NCBI RefSeq assembly: GCF_947495025.1
Contig: NZ_CANLXG010000001.1
Coordinates: 1,302,001-1,366,000 of the forward strand
DNA: 64,000 bases
Direction: 5' to 3'
Source: an uncultured Roseobacter sp.
GTDB taxonomy: Bacteria; Pseudomonadota; Alphaproteobacteria; Rhodobacterales; Rhodobacteraceae
Numbering within the stretch: the stretch's first letter is position 1; every line of letters starts with the position of its first letter. Made by a program: the position numbers and the translations under genes. The notes beneath the pieces are model-generated. The model did no database searches and was not told the origin of the DNA. It was given only the letters and a program-made list of their open reading frames with translations. Below are positions 1 through 9,190 of the stretch, in pieces.

Positions 1-288
1 TCGGATGCACAGCGCGCGTTGAAATCCATTTCTGCCAGGGAAAAACGCGAGGCGCGGAAAGCTGCTGAACAAGCTGCCGCAAAGTTCGGTTTCAGCCTGA
101 CGGAACTGGTAGGATCAGGCGCGCCCGAAAAGCCAAAAAAGAAAAAAGCTGCGGCACGGGTTCCCGGCAAACCGAAATATGCGAACCCCGCTGACCCAAC
201 CCAGGTCTGGACCGGACGTGGCCGCAAACCCGGTTGGTTCATGCAGGCCGTTGAGGCAGGTGCCGACCCCAGATCGATGGAGATCTGA
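1..288 (+). CDS. H-NS family nucleoid protein (5' end outside window)
   Basis: The reading frame is open to the first base of the window, so the true start lies upstream; a TTG at 19 is only an internal in-frame codon. The C-terminal half has the H-NS DNA-binding signature (KYANPADPTQVWTGRGRKPG), preceded by a short basic KKKK linker and an Ala/Glu/Lys-rich helix expected to form the oligomerisation coiled coil. The family binds AT-rich DNA and silences genes, often acquired ones. The stop lies 3 bp before the deoD start. Family assignment is firm; the regulon cannot be seen. Confidence 0.85.
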   Translation, partial: SDAQRALKSISAREKREARKAAEQAAAKFGFSLTELVGSGAPEKPKKKKAAARVPGKPKYANPADPTQVWTGRGRKPGWFMQAVEAGADPRSMEI

Positions 289-291
289 GTC

Positions 292-996
292 GTGACGGTT
301 CATATCGGCGCAGCGCCGGGCGACATCGCTGAAACGGTCCTTATGCCAGGCGATCCGTATCGGGCGAAGTGGGCAGCAGAAACCTTTCTGGAAGACCCAG
401 AACTGGTCAACGAAGTCAGAGGGATGCTGGGCTTTACCGGCACATGGCGGGGTAACCGGGTCACCATCCAGGGGTCCGGTATGGGTATGCCATCCCTCTC
501 AATCTATGCGAATGAACTGATCTCGGACTACAATGCCCGAACCCTGATCCGTATCGGATCCTGCGGCGGCATGCAGTCGCATGTGAAAGTGCGGGACGTG
601 ATCATTGCCATGTCAGCCACAACGATCACCTCGCCTTCATCCGGCTTTTTCCGTGAGATCAACTTTGCGCCCACCGCAGACTATGAACTGCTGGCTGCAG
701 CCGTGGCAGCTGCGAAAAACCGGGGCACGCCGACGCATGTTGGCGGGATCTATTCCTCGGATGTTTTTTATGCCGAGCGTCCGGATCTGGATGAACAGAT
801 GGTGCGGCACGGGATCCTGGGCGTCGAAATGGAAGCAGCCGAGCTCTATACGCTGGCGGCACGGCACGGGCGCCGTGCCCTTGCCGTGCTGACGGTCAGT
901 GATCACCTGCAGACAGGAGAGGCATTGCCATCAGAGGACCGCGAGAAGACTTTCGGCGACATGGTTGAAATCGCCCTGGAAGCAGCCTTTACCTGA
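292..996 (+). CDS. deoD: purine-nucleoside phosphorylase, DeoD type
   Basis: Predicted to cleave purine (deoxy)ribonucleosides with phosphate to give free base and (deoxy)ribose-1-phosphate in the cytoplasmic purine salvage pathway. The 234-aa length fits the hexameric bacterial DeoD family. Visible motifs are the phosphate-binding PGDP near residue 20, RIGSCG near residue 87, the ribose-binding VEMEAAEL near residue 177 and the base-contacting Asp in SDH near residue 204. The start is GTG at 292, just after the H-NS-like gene, so the two may be cotranscribed. No sign of damage. Confidence 0.95.
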   Translation: MTVHIGAAPGDIAETVLMPGDPYRAKWAAETFLEDPELVNEVRGMLGFTGTWRGNRVTIQGSGMGMPSLSIYANELISDYNARTLIRIGSCGGMQSHVKVRDVIIAMSATTITSPSSGFFREINFAPTADYELLAAAVAAAKNRGTPTHVGGIYSSDVFYAERPDLDEQMVRHGILGVEMEAAELYTLAARHGRRALAVLTVSDHLQTGEALPSEDREKTFGDMVEIALEAAFT

Positions 997-1207
997 TCGC
1001 TCGCGTAACATGCGGTGTTCCGGACCATCCTGGTCGGGGCATTTCGGGCTAAGTCCCTGAACCTGAAGAAAGATGTCGGTATTGCGTCGGTGCCCGGATC
1101 GGTTTTTGCGGATTTGACCGGGTTAAACATGCATACGCCCGATGAACGTTATCGACGCCTGCCGGCGGCGCGCGCTGCGCGCTTGAGTATTTCCGGAAGG
1201 GTGAAGA

Positions 1208-2053
1208 TCAGGCGCCGTGGCTGCGGTCGTAGCTGTTGGATACGGGCGATGTCCATCCCGTGAGGCTGCTCCTGGCGGGGGCGTAGATTTCGACAAGGAG
1301 CGGATGACAAGCCGTCGCATCGCTGGAATGTTCAGACGAGCAGTCACCGCCGGGACAGGCGGAAAGGTTGCCGATGAGGTCGATCTCGGCGATGAACTCC
1401 AGATAGTCACCGGGACGTACCGGGCTCGCCTTCATGAAATACTGGCCGGTGTCACGCGTAAATCCGGTGCACATAAAGACGTTCAGCACATCATGGACCA
1501 GCGGCTCTGCCTCGTTGAGGCTTACGCCCATGTACCCGGCAAGCGACCGGGTCAGGTTAGAGTGACAACAGTGGTGGTAGTGATCACCGTCAGACAGCAG
1601 CGTGTGGGTATAAGGATCACAACGGGTGCCGATCACGTCATGCACCGACCCGCCAAAATCATCGATCCCGTACCAGCCGAGCGTGTCATGGGTGACCGTC
1701 GCCATGGGGCGCAGATGGGGAAAGGACGACCACATACGCTCGCCCGTCGTAATGTGCGTGCCGTGCAACGCCCGGGTTTTCCCCGAGTAAAAGCGTTCCG
1801 ACAGATCATGCGCGTTGTGCAGATTGAGATCGCCTACCTGCGCCCCCTGCACTGAGTTAATGCGAAAGAAATGCCCTGCCGGAACACTGAACGTGCGGGC
1901 TTCCCGGGGAGGCACCGTGACCTCACCGGTTTTCACCAGGGTGTCGCGCGCAGCCGAATAGAGCGCCATATCCGGCGCGGGGAGCGTGTCCACCGGATAG
2001 CAGATCACGGGGGCTGCAGCGCGGCGGGCGTCGGCGTCAGCAGGTCTGGTCAT
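1208..2053 (-). CDS. DUF1989 / urea carboxylase-associated family protein
   Basis: 281-aa protein of the DUF1989 family, members of which are often encoded beside urea carboxylase or amidohydrolases; the biochemical role is not established. Family-typical segments include the FRINSVQGAQVGDLN stretch, the GERMWSSFPHLRPMATV region and the Cys/His-rich segment HYHHCCHSNLTRSLAGYMG. The start at 2053 is chosen because AGAGGA lies just upstream and the longer frame has no family similarity. It lies 29 bp downstream of the small membrane protein gene on the same strand. No urea carboxylase genes are in the window, so substrate is unknown. Confidence 0.8.
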   Translation of the reverse strand: MTRPADADARRAAAPVICYPVDTLPAPDMALYSAARDTLVKTGEVTVPPREARTFSVPAGHFFRINSVQGAQVGDLNLHNAHDLSERFYSGKTRALHGTHITTGERMWSSFPHLRPMATVTHDTLGWYGIDDFGGSVHDVIGTRCDPYTHTLLSDGDHYHHCCHSNLTRSLAGYMGVSLNEAEPLVHDVLNVFMCTGFTRDTGQYFMKASPVRPGDYLEFIAEIDLIGNLSACPGGDCSSEHSSDATACHPLLVEIYAPARSSLTGWTSPVSNSYDRSHGA

Positions 2054-2082
2054 GCGGGTTCCTCTTGCCGGGGTCCTGCCTG

Positions 2083-2295
2083 TTAAACCTTTGGAAGGCT
2101 GGATTTGCAATCGCGTGGTGGTCCGCCGGTCGCGGAAAACCCTGTCGCTCCGCAGGCCGCACAGCGATATTTTTTCAGCGCACCGCGGTCTCCGGTACGG
2201 TCCTCGCGCCAGCGACACCTTCGCGTGGCCCTGTTGCGGCGCGCAAAAATCGCGACGACGACAAAGGCAATGATCAGACCAATGACGATATGCAT
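2083..2295 (-). CDS. small membrane-anchored Cys-containing protein
   Basis: 70-aa protein with one N-terminal transmembrane helix (IVIGLIIAFVVVAIFA), an Arg-rich segment (RRCRWREDRTGDRG), then YRCAACGATGF, a CxxC that with the later Cys could form a small metal site. The layout matches small conserved proteins I have seen in Rhodobacterales, but no function is known to me. It probably shares a transcript with the DUF1989 gene 29 bp downstream. Confidence 0.65.
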   Translation of the reverse strand: MHIVIGLIIAFVVVAIFARRNRATRRCRWREDRTGDRGALKKYRCAACGATGFSATGGPPRDCKSSLPKV

Positions 2296-2449
2296 AGCCC
2301 CGATTTAGGTTCTGACACCATCGCTGTCCAGCAACTGTCCGAAGGGATAGCCACCTGACCATCAGAACAGCCCGACGCTCCGCATGCCCGCTCGCCCGAA
2401 ACGCGCGCCTCTGCGACACCTGCCTGAGCAACATTCAGGAATAAGGGTT

Positions 2450-3166
2450 ATGAGTATGATCAAACACATCACAGCAGCGGCCGTCGCTGTTTTTGCCATC
2501 GGTGGCACTGTTCAGGCGGCGACCGTCGACATCAGCAAAACGGACGGATCGGTGCAGAGCACGGACGGTCTGACAGGATATACAACCAGCGGCGCCGACA
2601 TGGACGGCATGCGCGTAACCGCCGGATTTCTGGACGGCAATACCAGCCGTGCGGTCTTTGGTGCCACCGGCCGCCAGTCCGGCGCAGCAGAGGGAGACGG
2701 GTTTTCCCTGAGTCTCTCCGGTTTCTCTACCTTTTCGACGCCTTTTGAGCTGAGCGTGTCACGCGGTGTTCTGACCTGGTTGCAGATTGATGCCCTGCCC
2801 GGAGATACCGTCTTTGACACTCAGCGCAGTGGCACCGGGACACCGGGCAGTGCCAATGGCACAGATTTTACACCGCGAACCTCGCTCGACGGCACCATCC
2901 CGGTACTCTTCAGTAACATCCTTGCACTCCGGGACGAGACGCCTGCCGGAGACCTGTATGGCACGCTGCGTATCGGTTTTGACCAGCTCAGCACGGGCGG
3001 TCTGCAAAGTGGCAGCAGCTTCAGTTTTGTCCAGGATACTGACAACCTGACCACGCCTGCCGAGCCCCTGGTCTCGACTGTGCCAGTGCCTGCAGGGCTG
3101 CCACTGGTGCTCACAGGGCTGGCCGCCTTCGGTTATATGCGCCACAGACGGTCAGTGCGCGCCTGA
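2450..3166 (+). CDS. VPLPA-CTERM sorting domain protein
   Basis: 238-aa secreted protein. It has an N-terminal signal peptide ending near VQAA, a low-complexity Ser/Thr/Gly-rich body of beta character, and a C-terminal tripartite signal: VPVPAGLP, a hydrophobic helix, and a basic tail RHRRSVRA. This is the VPLPA variant of PEP-CTERM, processed by an exosortase in the inner membrane; no exosortase is in the window. The ATG at 2450 is preferred because CAGGA lies 9 bp upstream and the signal peptide then starts at residue 1-3; an ATG at 2456 is also possible. Passenger function unknown. Confidence 0.85.
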   Translation: MSMIKHITAAAVAVFAIGGTVQAATVDISKTDGSVQSTDGLTGYTTSGADMDGMRVTAGFLDGNTSRAVFGATGRQSGAAEGDGFSLSLSGFSTFSTPFELSVSRGVLTWLQIDALPGDTVFDTQRSGTGTPGSANGTDFTPRTSLDGTIPVLFSNILALRDETPAGDLYGTLRIGFDQLSTGGLQSGSSFSFVQDTDNLTTPAEPLVSTVPVPAGLPLVLTGLAAFGYMRHRRSVRA

Positions 3167-3189
3167 TCGCTTTCGAGCAGACAAAAAAC

Positions 3190-3212
3190 GGGGGCCGCGA
3201 AACGGGGCCCCC
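3190..3212. terminator. bidirectional terminator hairpin between VPLPA gene and sdhB
   Basis: GGGGGCC and GGCCCCC form a G/C stem around a short GCGAAACGG loop between convergent genes. A-rich sequence lies on one side and a T-rich stretch (TCGTTTTCC) on the other, so it could end transcripts from both sides. Confidence 0.6.
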
Positions 3213-3238
3213 ACTGTCGTTTTCCGTTTCCAACCGGG

Positions 3239-4018
3239 TCAGACCCGGCGTTCTACCATCATCTTTTTGATGTTCGCGATTGCCTCGGCAGGGTTCAGAC
3301 CCTTTGGGCAGGTCTTGGCGCAGTTCATGATGGTATGACAACGGTAGAGTTTGAACGGGTCTTCCAGATCGTCCAGACGTTCACCCGTTGCCTCATCACG
3401 GGAATCAATGATCCACCGGTAGGCGTGCAGCAGCGCTGCCGGCCCGAGATAGCGGTCGCCGTTCCACCAGTAGCTCGGACACGAGGTTGAGCACGAGGCG
3501 CACATCACGCATTCATACAGACCGTCGAGTTTCTTGCGGTCCTCAATAGACTGCTTCCATTCCTTGGCCGGGCGGTTCGTTTTGGTTTCCAGCCAGGGCA
3601 TGATGCTGGCGTGCTGCGCATAGAAATGCGTGAGATCAGGGATCAGATCCTTGACCACAGGCATGTGCGGCAGCGGATAGATTTTCACGTCGCCTTTTAC
3701 CTCGTCCATGCCGTAGATGCAGGCGAGCGTGTTGATACCGTCGATGTTCATCGCGCAGGAACCGCAGATGCCTTCACGGCAGGAGCGGCGGAACGTCAGC
3801 GTCGGGTCAATCTCGTTTTTGATCTTGATCAGCGCGTCAAGAATCATCGGCCCGCAGGTGTCCATATCAACAAAATAGGTGTCCACACGCGGGTTCTCGC
3901 CATCGTCGGGGTTCCAGCGATAAATCGAGAATTTGCGCAGATTTGTGGCACCTTCGGGTTTTGGCCAGGTCTTGCCTGTCGTGACGCGGGAGTTCTTCGG
4001 GAGCTTCAGTTGAACCAT
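3239..4018 (-). CDS. sdhB: succinate dehydrogenase iron-sulfur subunit
   Basis: 259-aa subunit of complex II passing electrons from SdhA FAD to quinone through three Fe-S clusters. The 2Fe-2S ligands are in CREGICGSC plus a later Cys; the 4Fe-4S and 3Fe-4S ligands are in [16 protein letters not shown] and [17 protein letters not shown]. The start at 4018 ([10 protein letters not shown]) is the family start. Here sdhB is separated from sdhA by three small genes, while sdhC, sdhD and sdhA are contiguous; all lie on the same strand with short gaps or overlaps, so one transcript is likely. Confidence 0.97.
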   Translation of the reverse strand: MVQLKLPKNSRVTTGKTWPKPEGATNLRKFSIYRWNPDDGENPRVDTYFVDMDTCGPMILDALIKIKNEIDPTLTFRRSCREGICGSCAMNIDGINTLACIYGMDEVKGDVKIYPLPHMPVVKDLIPDLTHFYAQHASIMPWLETKTNRPAKEWKQSIEDRKKLDGLYECVMCASCSTSCPSYWWNGDRYLGPAALLHAYRWIIDSRDEATGERLDDLEDPFKLYRCHTIMNCAKTCPKGLNPAEAIANIKKMMVERRV

Positions 4019-4037
4019 GTCGGGTCTCCTGTCTGTT

Positions 4038-4364
4038 CTACAGTGACAGCGCGGCCGGGGCGGCAGCGGCGAGGCATTGTTGGGTGGCCGGGCGCGCAAG
4101 CACGGCGCGGATTGTATCGGCAGTGCCCGGATCGATGCCCGTCACCGCATCGGCGGCCAGCGACTGGACCTCGCTGGCATCAGCGTTGTCGACCACACAG
4201 TCCGTAAACGGCTGAAAGAGCGATTTGGGCACCTGCGGGAAGTAGACGGCCAGCGCTTCGGGCAGGACAGTTTTGGCTGTGCTGCGGCCCGCCTGGTCTG
4301 TTGCCTGCTGGATATCAGCACAGGCGCCCAGCACCAGGCACAGAGGAAGTATCAGTCTGATCAT
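4038..4364 (-). CDS. small putative lipoprotein inside sdh operon
   Basis: 108-aa protein with a type II signal peptide ([15 protein letters not shown], lipobox LGAC) and a mature part holding two further Cys. The start at 4364 overlaps the stop of the upstream FkbM gene as ATGA, indicating translational coupling; an ATG three codons earlier is less likely. Family not recognised. Its position between sdhA and sdhB suggests cotranscription, not a complex II function. Confidence 0.75.
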   Translation of the reverse strand: MIRLILPLCLVLGACADIQQATDQAGRSTAKTVLPEALAVYFPQVPKSLFQPFTDCVVDNADASEVQSLAADAVTGIDPGTADTIRAVLARPATQQCLAAAAPAALSL

Positions 4365-5044
4365 GCAGCCCACCTTGTAAAAAGAACGTCCATATATCTG
4401 GGTCTTGCGCGTTTTCCTGCGCCTGCGGCAACTGTCAGCACATCGCGCAGTTCCAGCCCGGCATCCGCCAGCAGCTTCACCGATGCCGACGGCAGGCCCA
4501 CGCCTTCAAACCGAGCACTGACCGAAAGCTCAAGAATCACGAAATCACATCGTCTGAGCGTGTCCTTACCACCACGCAGTACTTCAAGTTCTGAGCCTTC
4601 GGTGTCGATCTTGAGACCCGCGCGCCCGGGGTAGCCCAGCGCAATATCGTCAAGGGTGCGGACCTGGACGTCAGTGCTGTCAATGTCGATAAAGGAGCGG
4701 GCCAGCCGGTCGGTCCGTCGGCGCAGGCTGGCCAGATTGACCTCTTTGCCCCTGTCGCTGACCGGCACGTTCAGCCGTGCGCTGCCCGGGGCTTCTCCGA
4801 GTGCCGCGTGATGAAAATGAAAATCCCGCAAAACCCCGTTGGAGCGCACTGCCTCGGCGCAGTGTGCCTGGGGATCAACGAGCACAAACCGCGCATCCGG
4901 ACAGGCCCGGTAAAGCCACGGTGTGCCATCAGCGACGCCGATGTCGAATACCACGTCAGGCGCGAACCCATAGCCCCGCAGATAGGGCGCGCGCGTCTTG
5001 ATGGGATGGACGGCCATCCCCTCACTGCGCAGCGCCCGGCGCAT
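4361..5044 (-). CDS. FkbM family methyltransferase
   Basis: 227-aa SAM-dependent methyltransferase fold of the FkbM type. The SAM-binding loop is DIGVADGTPWLY, followed by the acidic strand end VLVDPQ; the later LKIDTEGSELEVLRGG is the FkbM signature. These enzymes O-methylate sugars or lipids; the substrate here is unknown. The start is uncertain: ATG at 5044 gives a family-like N-terminus, while TTG at 5077 would begin one base after the upstream stop. Upstream in-frame ATGs overlap a real secreted-protein gene and are rejected. Confidence 0.8.
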   Translation of the reverse strand: MRRALRSEGMAVHPIKTRAPYLRGYGFAPDVVFDIGVADGTPWLYRACPDARFVLVDPQAHCAEAVRSNGVLRDFHFHHAALGEAPGSARLNVPVSDRGKEVNLASLRRRTDRLARSFIDIDSTDVQVRTLDDIALGYPGRAGLKIDTEGSELEVLRGGKDTLRRCDFVILELSVSARFEGVGLPSASVKLLADAGLELRDVLTVAAGAGKRARPRYMDVLFTRWAA

Positions 5045-5078
5045 GTCCTGCAGGTTATGCGTGGCGTCGCGTATCAAC

Positions 5079-5402
5079 TCAGCGCTGTTCCGTGCAGAAA
5101 ATGTTACCGCGATAGAATCCGGCGTAACCCTGTGGGCACGACGGATGACGCGGCGCATGCTGTGCACGCACTGGCACAAAACAGTACTGGTCGCCGTAAT
5201 ACAGACCGCGTTGGGATACCGGACAGCCCCCGAAGGGATCGCGGTGCTGCCGCCCGGCATGATGTGCTTTGCCGCCCTTGCTGAATTTGCCGCCCTGATA
5301 GGTCTGATCGGTGATCCCGCTGGCAATGGCTGCGGCAGGGAGTGCCGCGCTCAGAAGAGCAGCCGAAGCTGCCATGGCGATCGCTCTGGATAATGTCCGC
5401 AT
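5079..5402 (-). CDS. small secreted Cys-containing protein
   Basis: 107-aa protein with a clear Sec signal peptide (hydrophobic AASAALLSAALPAAAIA) and a mature domain of Gly, His and Cys with a repeated tone: GLYYGDQYCF and GFYRGNIFC. Four Cys in the mature part could form disulfides in the periplasm. Its ATG overlaps the sdhA stop by one base (TGATG), so it is coupled to sdhA. Family not recognised. Confidence 0.75.
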   Translation of the reverse strand: MRTLSRAIAMAASAALLSAALPAAAIASGITDQTYQGGKFSKGGKAHHAGRQHRDPFGGCPVSQRGLYYGDQYCFVPVRAQHAPRHPSCPQGYAGFYRGNIFCTEQR

Positions 5403-7207
5403 CAGAAAGTCCTTTTCTTGGGGGCAATTTTCTTGGGATCGATACCGCCGTCGTTGTGGCTGGTGAGCGGCTGCTCGTGCACACCCCGATAGCCCAGGCT
5501 GGCTTTGTTGCCCTTGAACCAGATCAGCGAGTGTTTCCGCCAGTTCTCGTCATCGCGTTCGGGGAAGTCCTCATGCGCATGGGCACCACGGCTTTCTTTG
5601 CGCGCCTCTGCTCCTGTGATCGTAGCCACGGCGTTGGGGATCAGGTTTGCGAGTTCAAGCGTTTCCATCAGGTCAGAGTTCCAGACAAGGCTGCGGTCGG
5701 TCACACCCACATCTGCCCATTTGCCCGCAACCTCCTCCATGGCCTTTTTGCCCTCAGCCAGGGTGTCATTGGCGCGGAACACAGCCGCGTCTTTCTGCAT
5801 CGTCTGCTGCATTTCCAGGCGCAGCTCCGCAGTCGGAGTGTGGCCTTTGGCGTATCGGGTGTTGTCAAACCGGTCGAGGGCTGCGTCGATGGATTTCTGG
5901 TTCGGCGTCGGCACCGCGCTGTCGGGATCGACGATCTTGCCGGCACGGATCGCAGCCGCCCGGCCAAAGACGACAAGGTCAATCAGCGAGTTGGAGCCCA
6001 GACGGTTCGCGCCGTGCACGGAGGCACAGCCCGCCTCACCCACCGCCATCAGGCCGGGTGACACGCGGTCCGGATCGTCTGTTGTGGGTGCCAGCACCTC
6101 GCCCCAGTAGTTCGTGGGGATGCCGCCCATGTTGTAGTGGACTGTCGGCAACACCGGGATTGGCTCTTTGTTGAGGTTCACACCGGCAAAGACCCGGGCA
6201 CTTTCCGAAATCCCCGGCAGGCGCAGCTTCAGCGTCTCAGGCGGCAGGTGGTTGAGGTTCAGGTGAATGTGGTCGCCGTTGGCCCCGACGCCCCGGCCCT
6301 CGCGGATTTCCATGGTCATGCAGCGGCTGACATAATCCCGCGGTGCGAGGTCTTTATACTGAGGCGCGTAGCGTTCCATGAAACGCTCGCCTTCGGAGTT
6401 GGTCAGGTAACCGCCTTCCCCCCGTGCGCCTTCGGTGATCAGACAGCCCGCGCCGTAGATGCCGGTCGGGTGGAACTGAACGAATTCCATGTCCTGCAGA
6501 GGCAGGCCCGCGCGCGCGGTCATGCCGCCACCGTCACCGGTGCAGGTATGCGCGGAGGTCGCCGAGAAGTAGGCGCGGCCATAACCACCCGTGGCCAGCA
6601 CGACCATCTTGGCGGCAAAAAGATGCAGCGTGCCGTCGTCGAGTTTCCAGCAGAGCACACCCTGGCAAACGCCGTCGTCGGACATGATCAGATCAATGGC
6701 GAAGTACTCGATATAGAATTCCGCGTTGTTCTTGAGCGACTGGCCGTAAAGCGTGTGCAGGATCGCGTGACCGGTGCGGTCGGCGGCTGCGCACGTCCGC
6801 TGTACCGCAGGACCTTCACCGAATTCGGTGGTGTGGCCACCAAAGGGACGCTGGTAGATCTTGCCCTCTTCGGTCCGGCTGAAGGGCACGCCGTAGTGTT
6901 CCAGTTCATAGACCGCTTTGGGGGCCTCGCGCGCGAGATATTCCATCGCGTCCGTATCGCCCAGCCAGTCGGAGCCTTTGACGGTGTCATACATGTGCCA
7001 CTGCCAGTTGTCCGGGCCCATGTTTGACAGCGAGGCGGCAATACCACCCTGGGCGGCAACCGTGTGCGAGCGCGTCGGGAAGACCTTAGTCACGCAGGCG
7101 GTGCGCAGCCCCTGTTCGGCCATCCCGAGGGTCGCGCGCAGCCCGGCGCCACCGGCACCGACAACCACGACGTCGTATTCATGTGTTTCGTATTCATATG
7201 CAGCCAT
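5402..7207 (-). CDS. sdhA: succinate dehydrogenase flavoprotein subunit
   Basis: 601-aa catalytic subunit oxidising succinate to fumarate on the cytoplasmic face of complex II. The FAD-binding motif is [12 protein letters not shown] near residue 15; SHTVAAQGG near residue 45 contains the His that carries covalent FAD. Substrate-site residues appear in the HPTGIYGAG and [10 protein letters not shown] regions. The start at 7207 ([12 protein letters not shown]) follows the family pattern. It is 49 bp downstream of sdhD. Length and motifs are intact. Confidence 0.98.
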   Translation of the reverse strand: MAAYEYETHEYDVVVVGAGGAGLRATLGMAEQGLRTACVTKVFPTRSHTVAAQGGIAASLSNMGPDNWQWHMYDTVKGSDWLGDTDAMEYLAREAPKAVYELEHYGVPFSRTEEGKIYQRPFGGHTTEFGEGPAVQRTCAAADRTGHAILHTLYGQSLKNNAEFYIEYFAIDLIMSDDGVCQGVLCWKLDDGTLHLFAAKMVVLATGGYGRAYFSATSAHTCTGDGGGMTARAGLPLQDMEFVQFHPTGIYGAGCLITEGARGEGGYLTNSEGERFMERYAPQYKDLAPRDYVSRCMTMEIREGRGVGANGDHIHLNLNHLPPETLKLRLPGISESARVFAGVNLNKEPIPVLPTVHYNMGGIPTNYWGEVLAPTTDDPDRVSPGLMAVGEAGCASVHGANRLGSNSLIDLVVFGRAAAIRAGKIVDPDSAVPTPNQKSIDAALDRFDNTRYAKGHTPTAELRLEMQQTMQKDAAVFRANDTLAEGKKAMEEVAGKWADVGVTDRSLVWNSDLMETLELANLIPNAVATITGAEARKESRGAHAHEDFPERDDENWRKHSLIWFKGNKASLGYRGVHEQPLTSHNDGGIDPKKIAPKKRTF

Positions 7208-7256
7208 GGAGTTTCTCCCGGATGTGTCAGATGCGCAGGATCCGCGCGGAATATCT

Positions 7257-7628
7257 TCAGAGGGCCAGACGCACGATGGCGTAAAGACCGGTAGCCATGG
7301 CCGCATAAGAGAGGCAGGTCATGGCGATGATTGCGATCTTCTGGGCGACGCCGTGCACGTAGTCTTCGATGAGGATCTGCACGCCGCCTGCAAAATGCCG
7401 GAAGCCCACGATAAAGGTAAGCGCCGCAACAACCGCCGGGAACGGGCGGGCGAAGTAGGCGGTCACTTCTTCATAGGACGCGCCCAGCATCGGGCCGAAG
7501 GTAAAGACAAAAAGCGGGATCAGTATCAGCAGCGCACCGGAGCTGACGGTCATGGACCAGTGATGTTCGGTGCCGGATTTTGCCGAGCCGAGGCCGGTGG
7601 CGCGTTTGCGGTCAGTCAGATAGCTCAT
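7257..7628 (-). CDS. sdhD: succinate dehydrogenase membrane anchor subunit
   Basis: 123-aa protein with three predicted transmembrane helices (about residues 27-48, 61-84 and 95-118). It contains HHWSMT before helix 1 and [10 protein letters not shown], typical of the alphaproteobacterial SdhD anchor. With SdhC it holds heme b and the quinone site. It lies 10 bp downstream of sdhC. Confidence 0.93.
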   Translation of the reverse strand: MSYLTDRKRATGLGSAKSGTEHHWSMTVSSGALLILIPLFVFTFGPMLGASYEEVTAYFARPFPAVVAALTFIVGFRHFAGGVQILIEDYVHGVAQKIAIIAMTCLSYAAMATGLYAIVRLAL

Positions 7629-7638
7629 GGCGCCCTCT

Positions 7639-8022
7639 TTATACGATGATGATTGTCAGGAGGGTCAGCACAAAAGAACCGCCGATCACTGCGTAGCCCA
7701 TCTTGTAGGCTGTTTCGAGATCGAGGCCGACGCCCTGATCCCAGATCAGGTGCCGGACACCGGCCAGTGTGTGGTACCACAGGCCCCAGACGGACAGCAG
7801 CATGACCAGATCACCAAACCAGCTGGTCAGCACCCCGTCAGCGACGGCAAAGTATTCAGGCGACGTCGCGGCGGCCAGAAACCACCAGACCACCAACAAC
7901 GACGAGATCAGCAGCGCATTGCCGGTAATCCGCGTCAGTATGGAAGTCATGGAGGTCAGCTGCGGGCGGTAGATCGCCAGGTGCGGTGACAACGGGCGAT
8001 TGCCCCGGTTCACATCAGCCAT
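7639..8022 (-). CDS. sdhC: succinate dehydrogenase cytochrome b556 subunit
   Basis: 127-aa integral membrane subunit. The N-terminal RPLSPHLAIYRPQ is the SdhC signature, and the His in WYHTLAGVRHLIWD is the expected heme b ligand region. Three transmembrane helices are visible. It is the first gene of the sdh operon; about 155 bp upstream separate it from the DUF1194 gene and hold two TGTGATCACA palindromes. Confidence 0.95.
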   Translation of the reverse strand: MADVNRGNRPLSPHLAIYRPQLTSMTSILTRITGNALLISSLLVVWWFLAAATSPEYFAVADGVLTSWFGDLVMLLSVWGLWYHTLAGVRHLIWDQGVGLDLETAYKMGYAVIGGSFVLTLLTIIIV

Positions 8023-8146
8023 ATCAGATTCCTTTTGTTCCCTGCGCGTATTAGTACCCTATATTCAAGGCTTGTCACCTGTCGCTCCGGCGCTCAGGCG
8101 CGGTTATTTGGCGCGGATTGGAACTTTTTCGATAACAATTTACATT

Positions 8147-8177
8147 TGTGATCACATGGAAAAGCGCTGTGATCACA
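8147..8177 (-). promoter_or_regulatory. paired TGTGATCACA operators upstream of sdhC
   Basis: Two perfect 10-bp palindromes TGTGATCACA at 8147-8156 and 8168-8177 have a 21-bp start-to-start spacing, two helical turns. They lie about 125-155 bp upstream of the sdhC start and directly abut the stop codon of the DUF1194 gene. The same pair with the same spacing occurs upstream of sucC. The palindrome size would suit a dimeric GntR- or CRP-like regulator; the protein is not identified. Confidence 0.7.
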
Positions 8178-8840
8178 TTAAGGCAGGCTGCTGAGCTGCC
8201 GGGTGGTCTCGCGCTGCAGTTTGCGGCGTATCTGTTCGGGATAGTCCTCAAAGCCGCTGGCGGTGATCACAAAAGCTCCCTCGCCCATGATCAGGTTCTC
8301 GAAAAACCAGCCCGTAAGGTCCGTTTCATCGGTTTCGATGGCCAGAGCATTAACCGTCACGCCCATTTCTCTGAGGGCCGGGTGGTGCTCACGGGGTTCC
8401 GGCCCCTCATTTGAGACGCCGTCACCGGAGACGTCGATGACCCGGCGTGTACATTGCGGCACCTGCCGCAGGGCCGCCTCAGAGGCGCCCAGTGCCTCGC
8501 CGATCGCCGTGGAAAAGTTACGCCAGACGCGTTTGTTCGACCCAACGGCATCCGCCAGAGCAGCTGCATCCGCGCCGCTGCGCACAGACGTCCAGCCAAT
8601 GGTCTGGCGCTGGCGCGAGGAGCCGGTCCACTGAATGAGGGTTACCATCGCTTCCTGGCTGATCAGTGCGTCGATCACGATGCCGTCCCGCAGTGCTTCG
8701 GCCAGACCATCCATCTGAATGCGGAATTCCTGCTGGTCCACTGAGCCCGACACATCCACTGCCAGCACAAGCGCGAGCTGGCAGGCCATGACCGGTCTGG
8801 CCACCGTGAGCATCAGGATCATTGTCAGCACGCGCAGCAT
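8178..8840 (-). CDS. DUF1194 vWA-domain secreted protein
   Basis: 220-aa protein with an N-terminal signal peptide (MLRVLTMILMLTVARPVMA) followed at once by a von Willebrand A domain with the MIDAS motif DVSGS. The rest (QMDGLAEALRD, DVSGDGVSNEG, NALAIE) follows the DUF1194 pattern. It probably binds a divalent metal and a protein partner in the periplasm; function unknown. The ATG at 8840 is preferred because the signal peptide begins there, while the frame extends upstream without similarity. It is transcribed towards sdhC. Confidence 0.85.
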   Translation of the reverse strand: MLRVLTMILMLTVARPVMACQLALVLAVDVSGSVDQQEFRIQMDGLAEALRDGIVIDALISQEAMVTLIQWTGSSRQRQTIGWTSVRSGADAAALADAVGSNKRVWRNFSTAIGEALGASEAALRQVPQCTRRVIDVSGDGVSNEGPEPREHHPALREMGVTVNALAIETDETDLTGWFFENLIMGEGAFVITASGFEDYPEQIRRKLQRETTRQLSSLP

Positions 8841-9190
8841 GACGACAAGCGTACCGGACCGGGCGGGGTTGTCACGCGGAAAGGTGAACATGCTGTCTGC
8901 GGGAATTCGTAAACGAGCAACTGCAGTTTCCCGCCAGCACCACCCGTACCAGGCGCTGATCCGCCGTTTGCAGGCGGATATCCACCCGTACGCAGCACTC
9001 AGAATGGTCGCATATGGCCACAAAACAGAAATAATCCTGACGACAGCCAGGGATTGTTGTTTCCACGTTTTCAATCCCGGAAGATCGACTCAGTTTGCCT
9101 TAATTGCGTCTGATTTCAGCGCTCTACGTGGTCACATGGCTGTGCCGCGTTTGGGATGCACCGCGGCCTCGTCGTCACAGGGAGAGTAAA

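Noticed and set aside
897..910. Other TGATCAC words (in deoD, the DUF1194 gene, sucD and others)
   Set aside because: Single partial palindromes inside genes, without the paired 21-bp arrangement.
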